Shown here piece after piece: positions 21,001-31,494 of a DNA stretch of 64,000 nucleotides (the stretch's first letter is position 1; each line of letters begins with the position of its first letter). The DNA comes from Lactuca virosa (taxonomy: Eukaryota; Streptophyta; Magnoliopsida; Asterales; Asteraceae), in contig CAKMRJ010002223.1 of NCBI GenBank assembly GCA_928212115.1, positions 302,183,675 to 302,247,674 on the forward strand. The letters are read 5' to 3'. Made by a program: the position numbers and the translations under genes. Under the pieces are notes generated by a model. That model did not search any database. It saw only the letters and a list, made by a program, of their open reading frames with translations, and was not told where the DNA came from.

Positions 21001-21146
21001 CTTTCCATTGTTTCTAAAATTCACACCAAAAATGTCTCGTTGGGTCGTTCTATCAAATATTAACCAACTTAAGTTGGTTTATGATGATGTAGCGTTATTG
21101 GCATCCATGCAGCAAACAAATCATAATTTCATTCAACTTTGTAAAC
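21001..21146 (+). repeat. host tandem repeat, rest of unit 3 and start of unit 4
   Basis: Continues unit 3 after element A. Unit 4 starts at 21113 and is cut at 21146 by a Mutator-like element, resuming at 22941. Both reconstructed units are 304 bp. Confidence 0.8.
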
Positions 21147-21352
21147 GACAAAACTGCAAAAATATCCCTGTGATATGTATTTTTTTTAAGGTTTATTCCA
21201 AACTTCGAATTTTTGGATCAGCGGTCATTTTGAGCATGTTTGTACGTGGTTTTGGTACCTTGACAAACTAAAAAGACTAAATTGCCATTTTATTTTTATT
21301 TTTACATTTTTTTAATAATTATTTTTATATTTTATTAATTAAAAAACAAGAA

Positions 21353-21354
<2 letters not shown>

Positions 21355-21390
<36 letters not shown>
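21355..21390 (+). repeat. (CT)n microsatellite in the left arm of Mutator-like element 1
   Basis: An uninterrupted CT run that pairs with the GA run at 22685-22721, extending the inverted repeat. Confidence 0.95.
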
Positions 21391-21392
<2 letters not shown>

Positions 21393-21657
21393 TGTGCCAG
21401 TGACATGTTTTAACCTCTGATGATCAAATGCAAACGATACATAAATCAGATTAATCCTTCCAAAGTCAAACCAAAATCTCTCCAAAAAGCCAGATGAAAA
21501 ACATATTCATCTGGAAATCTATTTACAAATTTGAAACTTGGGTAAATTGTTTTACGTGTTCTTGAGTTGTAGGTCTGATTTCCATGGTTTCTCAAATGGA
21601 TGAACTAGTGCAGATTTTTTCTTGTTCTCAACTCTCTTCGTCTCATTCTCTCTCTCT

Positions 21658-21870
21658 CTAATCCTCATCGTCTCCCTTAGTGTCGTCATTAGTGTCCTGG
21701 AGAAAATCGGCCTTGACCCCCTCCATCAATGACGACGATGTACTGGATCTGGACCCACCTCCCACCTTACTCTTCCCCACCATAGTTTCTCGTTTAAATT
21801 CGTCATTATGGACCGTAGAAGATGAAGATGGTGATGAAGAACACCCTTGTTTCTGGATCATGTCGTTCAC
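21658..21870 (-). other. open frame in the interior of Mutator-like element 1 (possible captured fragment)
   Basis: Seventy codons of Ser- and Asp-rich sequence (for example SSSPSSSSTVHNDEF and KVGGGSRSSTSSS). No family recognised. Its composition differs from the AT-rich flanks, as expected of a captured exon, but it may be chance. Confidence 0.3.
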
Positions 21871-22680
21871 AATTTGATTACTCTGCCTGGAGCTCTGTAC
21901 CCTTCCTCTTCTTCATCGTCGTGTGTGTGAGCCGCCGCCACCCCCAAGAATAAGGACGAAGCTTATATAGGGCCAGGAGGGGCTGTGCCCCCCCCCCCCT
22001 GTTTTTTTTTCATAACTATCCCTTAAGTATTAAAAATTTTACATATTAGGCCTAAAACTATAAATTTTGACTTTGGCCCCCTGTTCTTCAATTTTAATAC
22101 GTAATCTATTTTCGGCCCCCCTAAATCAACACTTCAAGCTCTGTCACTGCCCAAGAAAGAACAGATCCTTGTGGTTTTGATTCACTGGGTCACCTCATCT
22201 TCTGTGTAATTTGATTTGTGGTTCGATCCCATCTCATGACCATCGAGCCCTCGACCTCGTCTATTTGGTTCTACATCACTAAGTTTAATTGACACCGGAC
22301 CTAAATCCGGAAAATCTTTGAGAATCCCCTGAATCATTGAGTTTAATCCAATGGAAAACAACATGAATTTGAATGAGCTCAGAAAATTCACCAATCTCCC
22401 CTATTCTCCGTGATTGAAACTTTATGGTGTTGAATGAAGGTTAGTGAGCAGGTTTTTATGAGTTTTTTGAACAGATCTTGGAGTGTTAATTTAACCAGCG
22501 AGATGTGGTAGACGAGGAGGTGTTTGGTCATGTAAGGAAGGATTGAGAGGTTAGAAATGGTGGAATAAGGAATGACAAAAACAATGGTTTATGGTGTTGA
22601 TAGGAAGAGGTCCAATGAGATGTATAGGAATGTGGCTATGAAGTTGAATCCATTTGATCGGTGATCGGAGTAAATGATGG

Positions 22681-22684
<4 letters not shown>

Positions 22685-22721
<37 letters not shown>
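22685..22721 (+). repeat. (GA)n microsatellite in the right arm of Mutator-like element 1
   Basis: A GA run at the inner edge of the right terminal repeat. Confidence 0.95.
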
Positions 22722-22723
<2 letters not shown>

Positions 22724-22940
22724 CTCTCTTGTTTTTTAATTTATAAAATATAAAAATAATTATTAAAAAATGTAAAAATAAAAATAAAAATGCATTTTAG
22801 TCTTTTTTGTTTGCCGAGGGACCAAAACCACGTACAAACGTGTTCAAATGACCACTAATCCAAAAAATCAAGGTTTGGACTAAACTTCAGAAAAAATGCA
22901 TACCACATTGACCATTTTTGCAGTTTTGTCCTTTGTAAAC

Positions 22941-23403
22941 TTTTAAATATGCGTAACTTCGAAGAATTTGAAACGTAACACCTCACTTATAATGAAAACT
23001 GAAAAACACGTTCAGTTTTTTTAAAAGATGTAATCCATAGACAAACATGTTTTCTTCGACATTGTGATTTGTGAGGATAAGACCGATGGGTATATCCTTT
23101 CCACTCTTTCCTGATGATACATCAAAAGCGGTGTCTAGAGGTCATTTTGTCAAATTCTAATCGGCTTAAGCGGTTATATGTTTCATATGGTGTTATTGGC
23201 ATCCATGTAGCAAACAAATCACAATTTCATCGGCGTTAGTAAACTTTTAAATATATAATTTTGGAAGATTTTTGAACAGTAACACCCTATTTTTAATGAA
23301 AACTAAACAGCACATCTATTTTTTTTAAAGATGCAAATATATAGACAAACATATGTATTTCGATTTTGTAATTTTGAGCATAAGGGTGGTGAGTATTTTG
23401 TGT
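22941..23403 (+). repeat. host tandem repeat, rest of unit 4 and unit 5
   Basis: Unit 4 resumes after the Mutator-like element's second target-duplication copy (22931-22940). Unit 5 starts at 23211 (CAAACAAATCAC) and fades after GAGCATAAGGGTGGTGAG near 23395. Confidence 0.78.
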
Positions 23404-23797
23404 TTGTTAAATTTATGAAATTTATGATTTATTTTATGTTATTTTGTTACATGAAATAAAAAAATTAAAAAAATAGATTCGTTTGCATATACATTGTTGT
23501 CTTTTTGTTGTTGGTAGATGACAAAATTGCAAAAATGGTCCCTGTGGTTGGCAAATTTATGTGTTTTTGGTCCAAAACGAAACGTTGGTGTATCAGTGGT
23601 CCAATTTCAGATATTTTGTGTGCTTTTGGTCCCTATGATTGGTATTTTGATGTGGTTTTGGTCCATACCTCACCTGAAATGACCGATATGCCCTTAAATA
23701 TTTCATTTTAACTTATTTTATTTAACTTATTATTATTTTAACTAAAAGAAAAAGAAAAAGAAATTACTACACCCACCCCCACCCCCACCCCACACCC

Positions 23798-23878
23798 CCT
23801 CTATCTCTCTCTCTCTCCTCTCTCTCCTCCTCTCATCTGTCTCCTCCTCTCTCTCTCTCTCACCTCTCTCTCTCCCTC

Positions 23879-23952
<74 letters not shown>

Positions 23953-23956
23953 CTCT
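23798..23956 (+). repeat. CT-rich low-complexity tract
   Basis: About 160 nt of interrupted CT repeats inside the left arm of Mutator-like element 2. Confidence 0.95.
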
Positions 23957-24951
23957 CGGGTTAGGATTAAGGGGACATTGTGAAGAGATTGTTTGAAATT
24001 TTTTAAGAGAGAATAAACGATTGTTTTTTAAAGAAGGAAGATTGAATGAGGGTTTGTTAGCGTCAACTGAAGAACCCTAAAGCCGCTGTCATCGACCACT
24101 CAAATTAGGAGGGGAATGTCAATCGCATATCCTTGAAATCGACTTCGTATCCTCTCAACTAGATCTGATTTATCCGGATTTGGATTTTGATTCAGAAATT
24201 TGCAGCGGTAGCTGGTGGCGACGTGCGACAGGAGGCTGCTCTGGCGATCTATTGCTGCTTCGTTCCTGCTTCTGCTCGATGGAAGTGACGAGTTAGAGAT
24301 GAAAGGGAAACGATTTCGACAATAGCAGTTATGGAGAATGGTGGCAATGGGTTTTCGGGTTTCCTTCTTTCTCGTTTTTCCGGCAACCTTGGTGGGAGGA
24401 GGTGGTTGGAGGAACTGTGGATGGCGACTGGTGTTGTTTGAGGGTGCTTGGGTAGTGTTTGATTAATCTAACTGTAGGGGATATAAGGTTGAGTTTGTGG
24501 TGGGTTATTGGTGTGGTTCACGGTGGTCAAAAGCCATCGATGGTGATTTTTAGTGGTGTTCGATGGTTACAACAACAACACTACTCCTTGGTGGTGCTTG
24601 TTCTCGTCAGTGAAGGAAGAAAGGTAAACAGAAAACATCAAGGTTGGGTAGTATTTGGTGGTGATTTTGGTTAATTGTGAGTGGTGCAAGGTGGTCCGAT
24701 GGTGGGGTAAGGGGGGTGAAAATGGTGGTGTTTCAGAACTGATGAATTGGGGTTGTAGATTCGTGAGGCTTTAGAGGGTTATGCCCTATATTTAACACCA
24801 TTTCAAGAAGATGGAGGTGGTAAATGGTTACGAGGAGAAAAAGAAGAACTGATTAATTTTCTTTCATTCACTTGTATATGGCTTCAATTTGATCAGGGAA
24901 GGAAAGTGCTTTAGCATGTTTCCTCATAAGTCCATTTGACTTTCACAAGTC

Positions 24952-24953
<2 letters not shown>

Positions 24954-25007
<54 letters not shown>

Positions 25008-25023
25008 TGTGTGTGTGTGTGTT
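24954..25023 (+). repeat. (GA)n(GT)n microsatellite
   Basis: A GA run followed by a GT run at the inner edge of the right arm of Mutator-like element 2. Confidence 0.95.
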
Positions 25024-25396
25024 TGTTTGTTTGTATTTTCAATTAGCTGAAAACATTAATATAAATAAAAAATGGAAAAACAAACTATAAGGGCATAATG
25101 GTCTTTTTAAGTAGATATGGACCAAAAACGATAGAAAGATCCAATTTTGAACCAGTGGTGCACCAACGCTTCGTTTTGGACCAAAAGCACATCAATTTGC
25201 CAACCACGGGGACCATTTTTGCAATTTTGTCTTGGTAGATTATGTATCATTTTTTTTCTCTTTTTTTTTCACAAAAGAAGATAATATTAATCCAATCCGA
25301 TCATATAACTAATACCCCGAATGAAAAAATTCATGAATCCATCACCAATCTAGATATTAGATTGATGATGAATGTTTGCATCGATATAAAGCTAGA

Positions 25397-25714
25397 GGGA
25401 GTGGTGCCTCATGAAACCGCAGCGCCACGTCCCTCATGAAACCGCAGCGCCACGTAGGCGCTGTCTCACCATTTACCATAAAAATGTGGTTTCATACCAC
25501 ACCCAAGGAGCGGTGCCACACTTGAGTTTTTTTTTAATAAATAAAAATTCATTGGTTGTGTTCCAAATGGTAAGAACGTCATCCAATCACAATCACCCAA
25601 GGAATGCTCCCGTCTGCTGCTGTAGTGCGGCCCTAGCCGCACCCAAACTGCGGTGGGGGGCGATGTTCCAGCTTAGGTGGCACCCGAAGTGCGGTCTCTA
25701 CCGCGTCCACTCCC
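25397..25714. mobile_element. possible small inverted-repeat (MITE-like) insertion
   Basis: Begins GGGAGTGG and ends CCACTCCC, a perfect 8-bp terminal inversion. The interior is GC-rich and partly self-complementary. I see no clear target duplication, so this is tentative. Confidence 0.3.
25407..25455 (+). repeat. 25-bp tandem duplication
   Basis: Two copies of a unit starting CCTCATGAAACCGCAGCGCC at 25407 and 25432. Confidence 0.9.
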
Positions 25715-25757
25715 ACCGGTCTAACACGACTTGAAACACAAAACTTGTTGGAGATGG

Positions 25758-25765
25758 TATAAAAA
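25758..25765 (+). promoter_or_regulatory. candidate TATA box of the BPC gene
   Basis: TATAAAAA about 560 nt upstream of the leader-intron donor. It is plausible but distant, and other TATA-like stretches exist nearby. Confidence 0.3.
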
Positions 25766-25959
25766 CACAACCATCAAATTTTATAAATTAAAAAGATATA
25801 TGTTATTATTTAACTACTTTGTCTACAAAAATATGTTATAAGAAAAGAATGCACAATTATAAGAAAGGTAAAATGAAAATGGATTGATATTTGTTGAATT
25901 GAGCCATAGAAATAAAACCAAAATTGACTGAGATTTTCAAAGTTGTTTATCCCAACTCA

Positions 25960-26314
25960 TGACACACACACACATATACACAAACACTATCGAGCAAATC
26001 AGACGGCTGAGGAAGAGGATTCACTCGGTGGACCAACACCATCGGTGTTCCTAGCATCACTGTACCACAAGCACAATCTTAGAAGCATAAAAACAAACAA
26101 CGAAAAAGATGGTTTCGCAAAATTAAAATCAAGTGGTCATTCTTCTTTGCCTCTTCACCAACTATTCTTTCATATTTTCCCCTTTTCTTTCTTCTTCTTC
26201 TTCTACCTTTTTAGGGTTTTTACCCATCCATGCTTCGATCACTCATCACTTTCTTTTTCTTTCTTGTCCTCTGATTCCTTTACTTGTTCACAGCTTTTAG
26301 CCAGACTTGATTCT
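25960..26314 (+). other. probable 5' leader exon of the BPC gene
   Basis: Contains a long CT/TTC-rich tract (about 26141-26215), typical of plant leaders, and ends at a strong splice donor, TTCT|GTAAGT. The 5' end is not determined. The open frame across it is in a leader and is not a known protein. Confidence 0.5.
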
Positions 26315-27415
26315 GTAAGTGATTTCCTGAGCTCCAGCTTTGAATTCTTACTGTTTACTGCTTAATTCATCATCTGTATACGAGTGATGATCTACTTATC
26401 TCTACTTTCTGCGATTTAATTGCTTGACTAGACTGAATTTAGATTTTTAACTGCTAATTTTCATATTTTTCCAAGTTCAGCTCTTAGGTTTGGGTGTAGA
26501 TTACTTTTAAGATTTTTTTAGTTTGTTTGACGAAATTTTAGCTGAATTTTATCTATTTCTTACTGTTCTTGATGTTACTTGATAATACCCAGATATTTTT
26601 GCCTAAAATTTAGGTGATTAGCTCAAATCGAAATCGAAACATTACCATAAATTCGAAATTGATATCTGCACAGATTGCAATTCTATGGATCTTTTTGTTT
26701 AACGTATTTCGAATCCACTAAGAATAATTCGTTCTGTACTTCTGTACATCCTATGAACTTGCATATACACAAGCTGAAGAGTCGCCTTCCTTGAGCTTTT
26801 TCTATCAAAATATTTCAAAATTTATTGTCTTTTACCACAAGATTTGTCAAATAATTTCCATCAAATTTTTCAGTCTGCAAACTTCCGTTTCTTGGTAAAG
26901 ATTATTTCACATGGCTAATGATTTTTTTTTATTAATAGATGCATGTTTTTCCTAAGTTAATCAGAGCCCAACAATGAAGGCATTGCATAGAGAGGGCATA
27001 ACAGAATATGAATTCTCATTGTAGTACAGTGGTATGATTCAAGAAACAATCTTTAAAGCTCCATTCTTTACACATAACAAGACAGACAATGTTATACTTT
27101 ATACTGTGTTTGACATGCATTGATTAAGACATAACTGTCCAAAAAGTTTATCCAAGACCGAACATGACAAACTTTTCAGACAGTGAATCCGTGTCCAACC
27201 TTTATAGGTGAGATAAAACTACAATCTTTTTGTCCTAAAGACATGAGTTATGTCTGTATCAATGCATGTCAAACGCAGTACAATTCCAAAGAGTTCAATT
27301 ACTTTACATTTTCATATGACCAAATGTTTGCGTTACAATGTGGCTCTAGGTTGGCTAAAAGCTTCATGAATATCCAAGGTTGATACTCCGGAATCACTGA
27401 TTACACCCTTTTCAG
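26315..27415 (+). other. leader intron of the BPC gene (1,101 nt)
   Basis: Donor GTAAGT at 26315; acceptor TTTTCAG ends at 27415, directly before the start codon at 27416. Long leader introns are common in plant BPC genes and often affect expression level. Confidence 0.7.
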
Positions 27416-28399
27416 ATGGATGAAAGTGGGCACCGTGAAAACGGTCGGCAAAAGCCGCCACAGGGTCAATGGTTAATGCAACATCAGCCATCAATGAAGC
27501 AAATAATGACAATCATGGCGGAACGCGATGCCGCCATCCAAGAACGGAATCTGGCAATATCCGAGAAAAAAGCCGCCCTGGCTGAGCGGGACATGGCACT
27601 CCTCCAACGCGATTCCGCCATTGCCGAACGGAATACCGCCATCATGGAACGCGACAACGCCATTACCACTCTCCAATACAGAGAAAACTCCATGAACAAC
27701 AATAACAACAATAATAATTCCAATAATACCCCCTCGCCATGCCCGCCCGGATGCCAAATCTCACGTTCGGTGAAACACGTCCACCACCCACACGCGTATC
27801 TCCAACACCACGAAATGGGCGGCGGAATTGGCGATTCCATTCCGACGTCCGCACCGGAACCAAAATCCCGGCGGGTGAAACGTGTAAAGGAGACAAAACC
27901 GCCGGCGAAGAAGACATCAAGAATGTCCAAAAAGGTGAAAATGGAATGCGATGATTTAAACAAGGCAATGTTTGAGGAACCCCATGATTGGAATAAAGGG
28001 GGAGATGATTCCGGCGGTGGTGGTGGTGGGGTTGATGATTTGAACCGTGGGCTGAAGTCGGAATGGAAAGACCAAGATCTTGGGCTGAATCACGTTGCGT
28101 TTGATGAATCGACGATGCCGATTCCGGTGTGCTCGTGTACCGGAGTTTTTAGACCGTGTTACAAATGGGGGAATGGTGGATGGCAGTCTTCTTGTTGCAC
28201 CACCACCATGTCTATGCATCCACTCCCATCGCTTCCTAATAAAAGACATGCACGTGTTGGTGGTAGGAAAATGAGTGGAAGTGTTTTCAATAAGTTAATA
28301 AGTCGACTTGCTGCTGAAGGTCATGATTTATCGAATCCTGTTGATTTGAAGGAGCATTGGGCTAAGCATGGGACAAATCGGTACATTACCATTAAGTAA
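27416..28399 (+). CDS. BPC6: BASIC PENTACYSTEINE (BBR/BPC) transcription factor, class II, BPC6/BPC4-like
   Basis: A plant-specific nuclear factor that binds GA/CT-rich (GAGA) DNA and can recruit repressive Polycomb complexes, as known for the family. The single coding exon gives 327 residues, a normal length for class II members. Residues about 27-93 are a repeated A-x-x-E-R-(D/N) alanine-zipper coiled coil for dimerisation. A run of Asn follows (about 95-103), then a basic nuclear-localisation stretch near 148-176 (RRVKRVKETKPPAKK). The C-terminal DNA-binding domain shows all five signature cysteines (CSC, RPC, SCC), RHARVGGRKMSGSVFNKLI, and ends GTNRYITIK. The start is the first ATG after the acceptor. 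No lesion is visible, so this is probably a working host gene. Assignment to BPC6 rather than BPC4 is inference. Confidence 0.95.
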   Translation: MDESGHRENGRQKPPQGQWLMQHQPSMKQIMTIMAERDAAIQERNLAISEKKAALAERDMALLQRDSAIAERNTAIMERDNAITTLQYRENSMNNNNNNNNSNNTPSPCPPGCQISRSVKHVHHPHAYLQHHEMGGGIGDSIPTSAPEPKSRRVKRVKETKPPAKKTSRMSKKVKMECDDLNKAMFEEPHDWNKGGDDSGGGGGGVDDLNRGLKSEWKDQDLGLNHVAFDESTMPIPVCSCTGVFRPCYKWGNGGWQSSCCTTTMSMHPLPSLPNKRHARVGGRKMSGSVFNKLISRLAAEGHDLSNPVDLKEHWAKHGTNRYITIK

Positions 28400-28640
28400 T
28401 AATAATGTTTGATAAATAATTAATTAATATCACAACACCTTATTTTGGTGTGGTTGAAGTTGAAGGTCTAGATTCAGAAATGTTGAAAGGATCGGTTCAT
28501 GTATTTAGGGTTGTATTAATGGCTGATTTCTGCACTTCTGATGACTACGATCAATGAGTATTGAGTTATTTATGATGTAAGTTATGTAGACATTTGTTTT
28601 TTTTTAGAACAAGGACTCATATTTTCTAATCTACTTCTAA
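28400..28640 (+). other. 3' untranslated region of the BPC gene
   Basis: AT-rich. AATAAT/ATAAATAA elements right after the stop and TGATGTAAGTTATGTAG near 28573 fit plant polyadenylation signals. The end is not fixed. Confidence 0.4.
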
Positions 28641-31360
28641 ATTATACCACATACCGGACATGAACCCTAAACCACTTGTGTTGAGAGCATCATATCAATA
28701 TTATATATTGTTGGGCAATGAGTTCTTTGGCATGTAGACATATTTGTTGTTGTAACCATTTAGAGTTGATATTTTGTTAGAGAATGAAAATATATATTAA
28801 AGTAACCAAAATTACAAATAATCATGTGTTTCGTGAAATCATCTTTGTGAAATGTTTTTACTTCTACAAAATTAGGTTTTCTATTTAGTATCAAGCATGA
28901 AATGACTTTAGTATCGGCGATCAAATTACTTTGATTAAATTTGAAAATGGTTTTAACTTTATGAAATTACTTTGACATAACATGGGCTTTACCCATGTAC
29001 TTTCAGGCACGAAATGCGGATAGTGGGAAAATGATCAATGTAGTTTGAATTTAATTTCTCTTTATTAAATTATAATTTTGATCATTCATAAAGTAATGTA
29101 AAATTAAGTGTTTTAACATGACATCACCATGAAGTCTTCCTTTCGATTTTAATTGGCCCCTCGTTAATTTTTAGGTCCTTTGAGGCCATTAAAGTGTGAA
29201 AAATAACCTGCTATAAAGAAAAAATAGAAGGTTTATCATGCTTCAAGGTAAGTCAACATTTTAGACAAGTATGAGCTCGATTAATGAGGCCATGTAGATA
29301 CGTAGTTGTCCCATTGTCTTAAACCTTGCATTGCTAAAGAAACTACACCAAGGGTTTGAGCAGCTCACTCTTGAAATATCATTCATCTTTTACAAACTTT
29401 GTCTCTAACTAAAATGACATCGTTATCTTTTTCACCCAACGACAATTGTGTCTAGCGCCGAGAGTTCCCAGCCTTGCTTATGTCCAGTAGAACCTCTTGC
29501 AAGACGACATGAATCGTGGAAGGTTACTAATCCTTCCATGCGTTTTTTAAACCACATAAAGTCTATGGTAAGTTACAACTTGAATCGAAGCTACTACATT
29601 TAATCCTACACTAGAACCCTAATTTTGTTTGAAAAAATGCTAATGTTAATCAGAAAAACCCTAATTTCAATTTGCTAGTAAAAACCATAAATTTTTATTT
29701 TTTTGGTGCTTTTATGTAGATTTCTCCTGACAGCTATGATTTTATCAAGTGGCTTGAAGAAGAGTCGAGGTCATGACTAACATTGGTGAGGTTGCTCGGC
29801 TTAAGGTAGAGAAGCACGAAAGTTTGTCGTTCGTATCCAGGAATTGCATAATGAGGTTCAAGAAGAAAAAGAAAAATCTTATGGCAATTGGTATTACTTT
29901 ATGTTATGAATTGTCCTCTACTTTAAAATGGTTTAGTAGTGCATGTTGGTGGGATATCAGGAATGTTGTATAGTTTTGTGTAGTAGTGAAGATTATAAGA
30001 AGCATCTTTTGTTGTTTAGTGATGATGTTAAGTGAGAATCTTCTTTTGGGACTTATGCTTAATCTTTTTTTACAAACATGTATATTGTTTATATACATTA
30101 TACAAATGAACAAGGTTTAATAAACTTGTATACAACATATTAAATCATGCCTTATAATACAATAGTTATTTACACTTTTTAAAAATATTTTTTTTAATAA
30201 AATAATAAATTTTCAACTAAATACAAGAGTTGGGAAATTTTATTAATAATTAAATTATACTACATATTCAATAAATGACTACTTTTTAAAGATATAAATT
30301 TAAAAAATCATATATTATTAGCATTAACATTTTAAAATAGTTCTTAAACATCAGCATGCTTCTTTGTTCTTATGCATCGACTTAAAGTGACATCAATACC
30401 TAATTTCTTAATCACATCCAATCTTAGTTATCTATACAAAGTCCACCAATTCATTGGTAACTGACAATTATTTTTAATTTGTAGTTTCTAGCACATTGAT
30501 GCTCATCTTTAAATGATTTGATTTGAAATGTATGTTATTCACTTATCTATGATGCCTACGATCTAAATGTGCAACTAATAATTGATTAACAACTTAAGCT
30601 ATTATGGGTTACTAAATCTCATCTAAAATAAGTTTTTTTTGTTGTTAGGATTGAGAACACAATGTTCAACAACATATGCATCCTCTACCACCTTATTATT
30701 TCCAATATCTTCATCATCATTAGATTATTTGTTTCGTTTATCTAGACACAATTCTTTAAGGAACTTATCATCACAAGTCTTGCTTAAAGGAATAACATCT
30801 GGATGATCATCTTCCAAAGCAAATTTAAAGTCAGCAATGTCTTCTAAAACGATTCAATCTTCCTCCCCTTGTATTACTAAACTTGTATCATCAGTTCCTG
30901 ATTTGAACCACTCCTCCACACATCATCGGTATGGTCCATATAAATGGATATTGGAAGATTTAGGTCCCTTAAAGTTGTATCTATAAAATAGGCATAGTCC
31001 ATATCGTTTCAATGAACCTGATACACATTTATATATGTTGGGTCCCTAAACAATAGTAGAGTTTCTCATACACTTTTCTAGTGGAACGTTGTAGGAAAGC
31101 AAAATCCATTCCAACAAATCTGAAATCAGTAGACAATAATCTATAACGTCCGTGTAGAACAAAAAGACGATTAAAGTTCAGATCGACTTTAAAATAAAGA
31201 GCAATGGGGTTGTTTGCCATGCAGGTGGCCATTCTTAACAACCAACTGAAATAACCTAAAAGCAGTAAAGAGTCTGTTATTAAAAGAGAAGTTTGTCATG
31301 ATAAAACCCTAACTCTTCATTAATGATACCATTTACCTCATCCTTACTAAATAGTTACTA
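28641..31360. other. intergenic DNA with no gene recognised
   Basis: Low coding potential in all frames. The part at 30640-31260 is less AT-rich, and on the minus strand has a 70-codon open frame (31029-31241) flanked by gene-like but broken frames. It may be a decayed gene or element of unknown family. Confidence 0.4.
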
Positions 31361-31494
31361 AATAGTTGGGAATTTTAAATGTTTTTTACATGTGAATGCC
31401 ATTTGGAATATGTAAGCAAAGTTACAAAATAGTTGGGAATTTTAAATGTTTTTTACATGTGAATGCCATTTGGAATATGTAAGCAAAGTTACAA
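31361..31494 (+). repeat. 67-bp perfect tandem duplication
   Basis: Copies at 31361-31427 and 31428-31494, starting AATAGTTGGGAATTTTAAAT. I saw no difference between them, so the duplication is recent. Confidence 0.93.

Larger units (their letters stand above)
21147..22930 (+). mobile_element. Mutator-like element 1 (non-autonomous, long inverted repeats)
   Basis: Terminal inverted repeats of roughly 240 bp begin GACAAAACTGCAAAAAT at both ends and extend inwards to a (CT)n tract on the left and a (GA)n tract on the right. The 10-bp direct repeat CTTTGTAAAC (21137-21146, 22931-22940) is the target duplication; Mutator-like elements make 9-10 bp ones. No MURA-type transposase is present. The GC-richer interior looks gene-derived, so this may be a Pack-MULE. 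Confidence 0.85.
23520..25231 (+). mobile_element. Mutator-like element 2 (non-autonomous, same family as element 1)
   Basis: Inverted repeats begin GACAAAATTGCAAAAATGGT at both ends and stay closely matched for about 90 bp, then more loosely to about 190 bp. A perfect 9-bp target duplication TTGGTAGAT is present (23511-23519, 25232-25240). A long CT tract lies inside the left arm and a GA/GT tract inside the right arm, as in element 1. There is no transposase. The interior (about 23990-24930) is G-rich and leader-like, with no readable protein. Confidence 0.88.

Noticed and set aside
25943..26365. 140-codon frame upstream of the BPC gene
   Set aside because: Crosses the inferred splice donor at 26315 and a CT-rich leader; composition is that of untranslated sequence.
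27484..27963. Long minus-strand frames across the BPC gene
   Set aside because: Shadows of the BPC coding exon, kept open by its codon composition.
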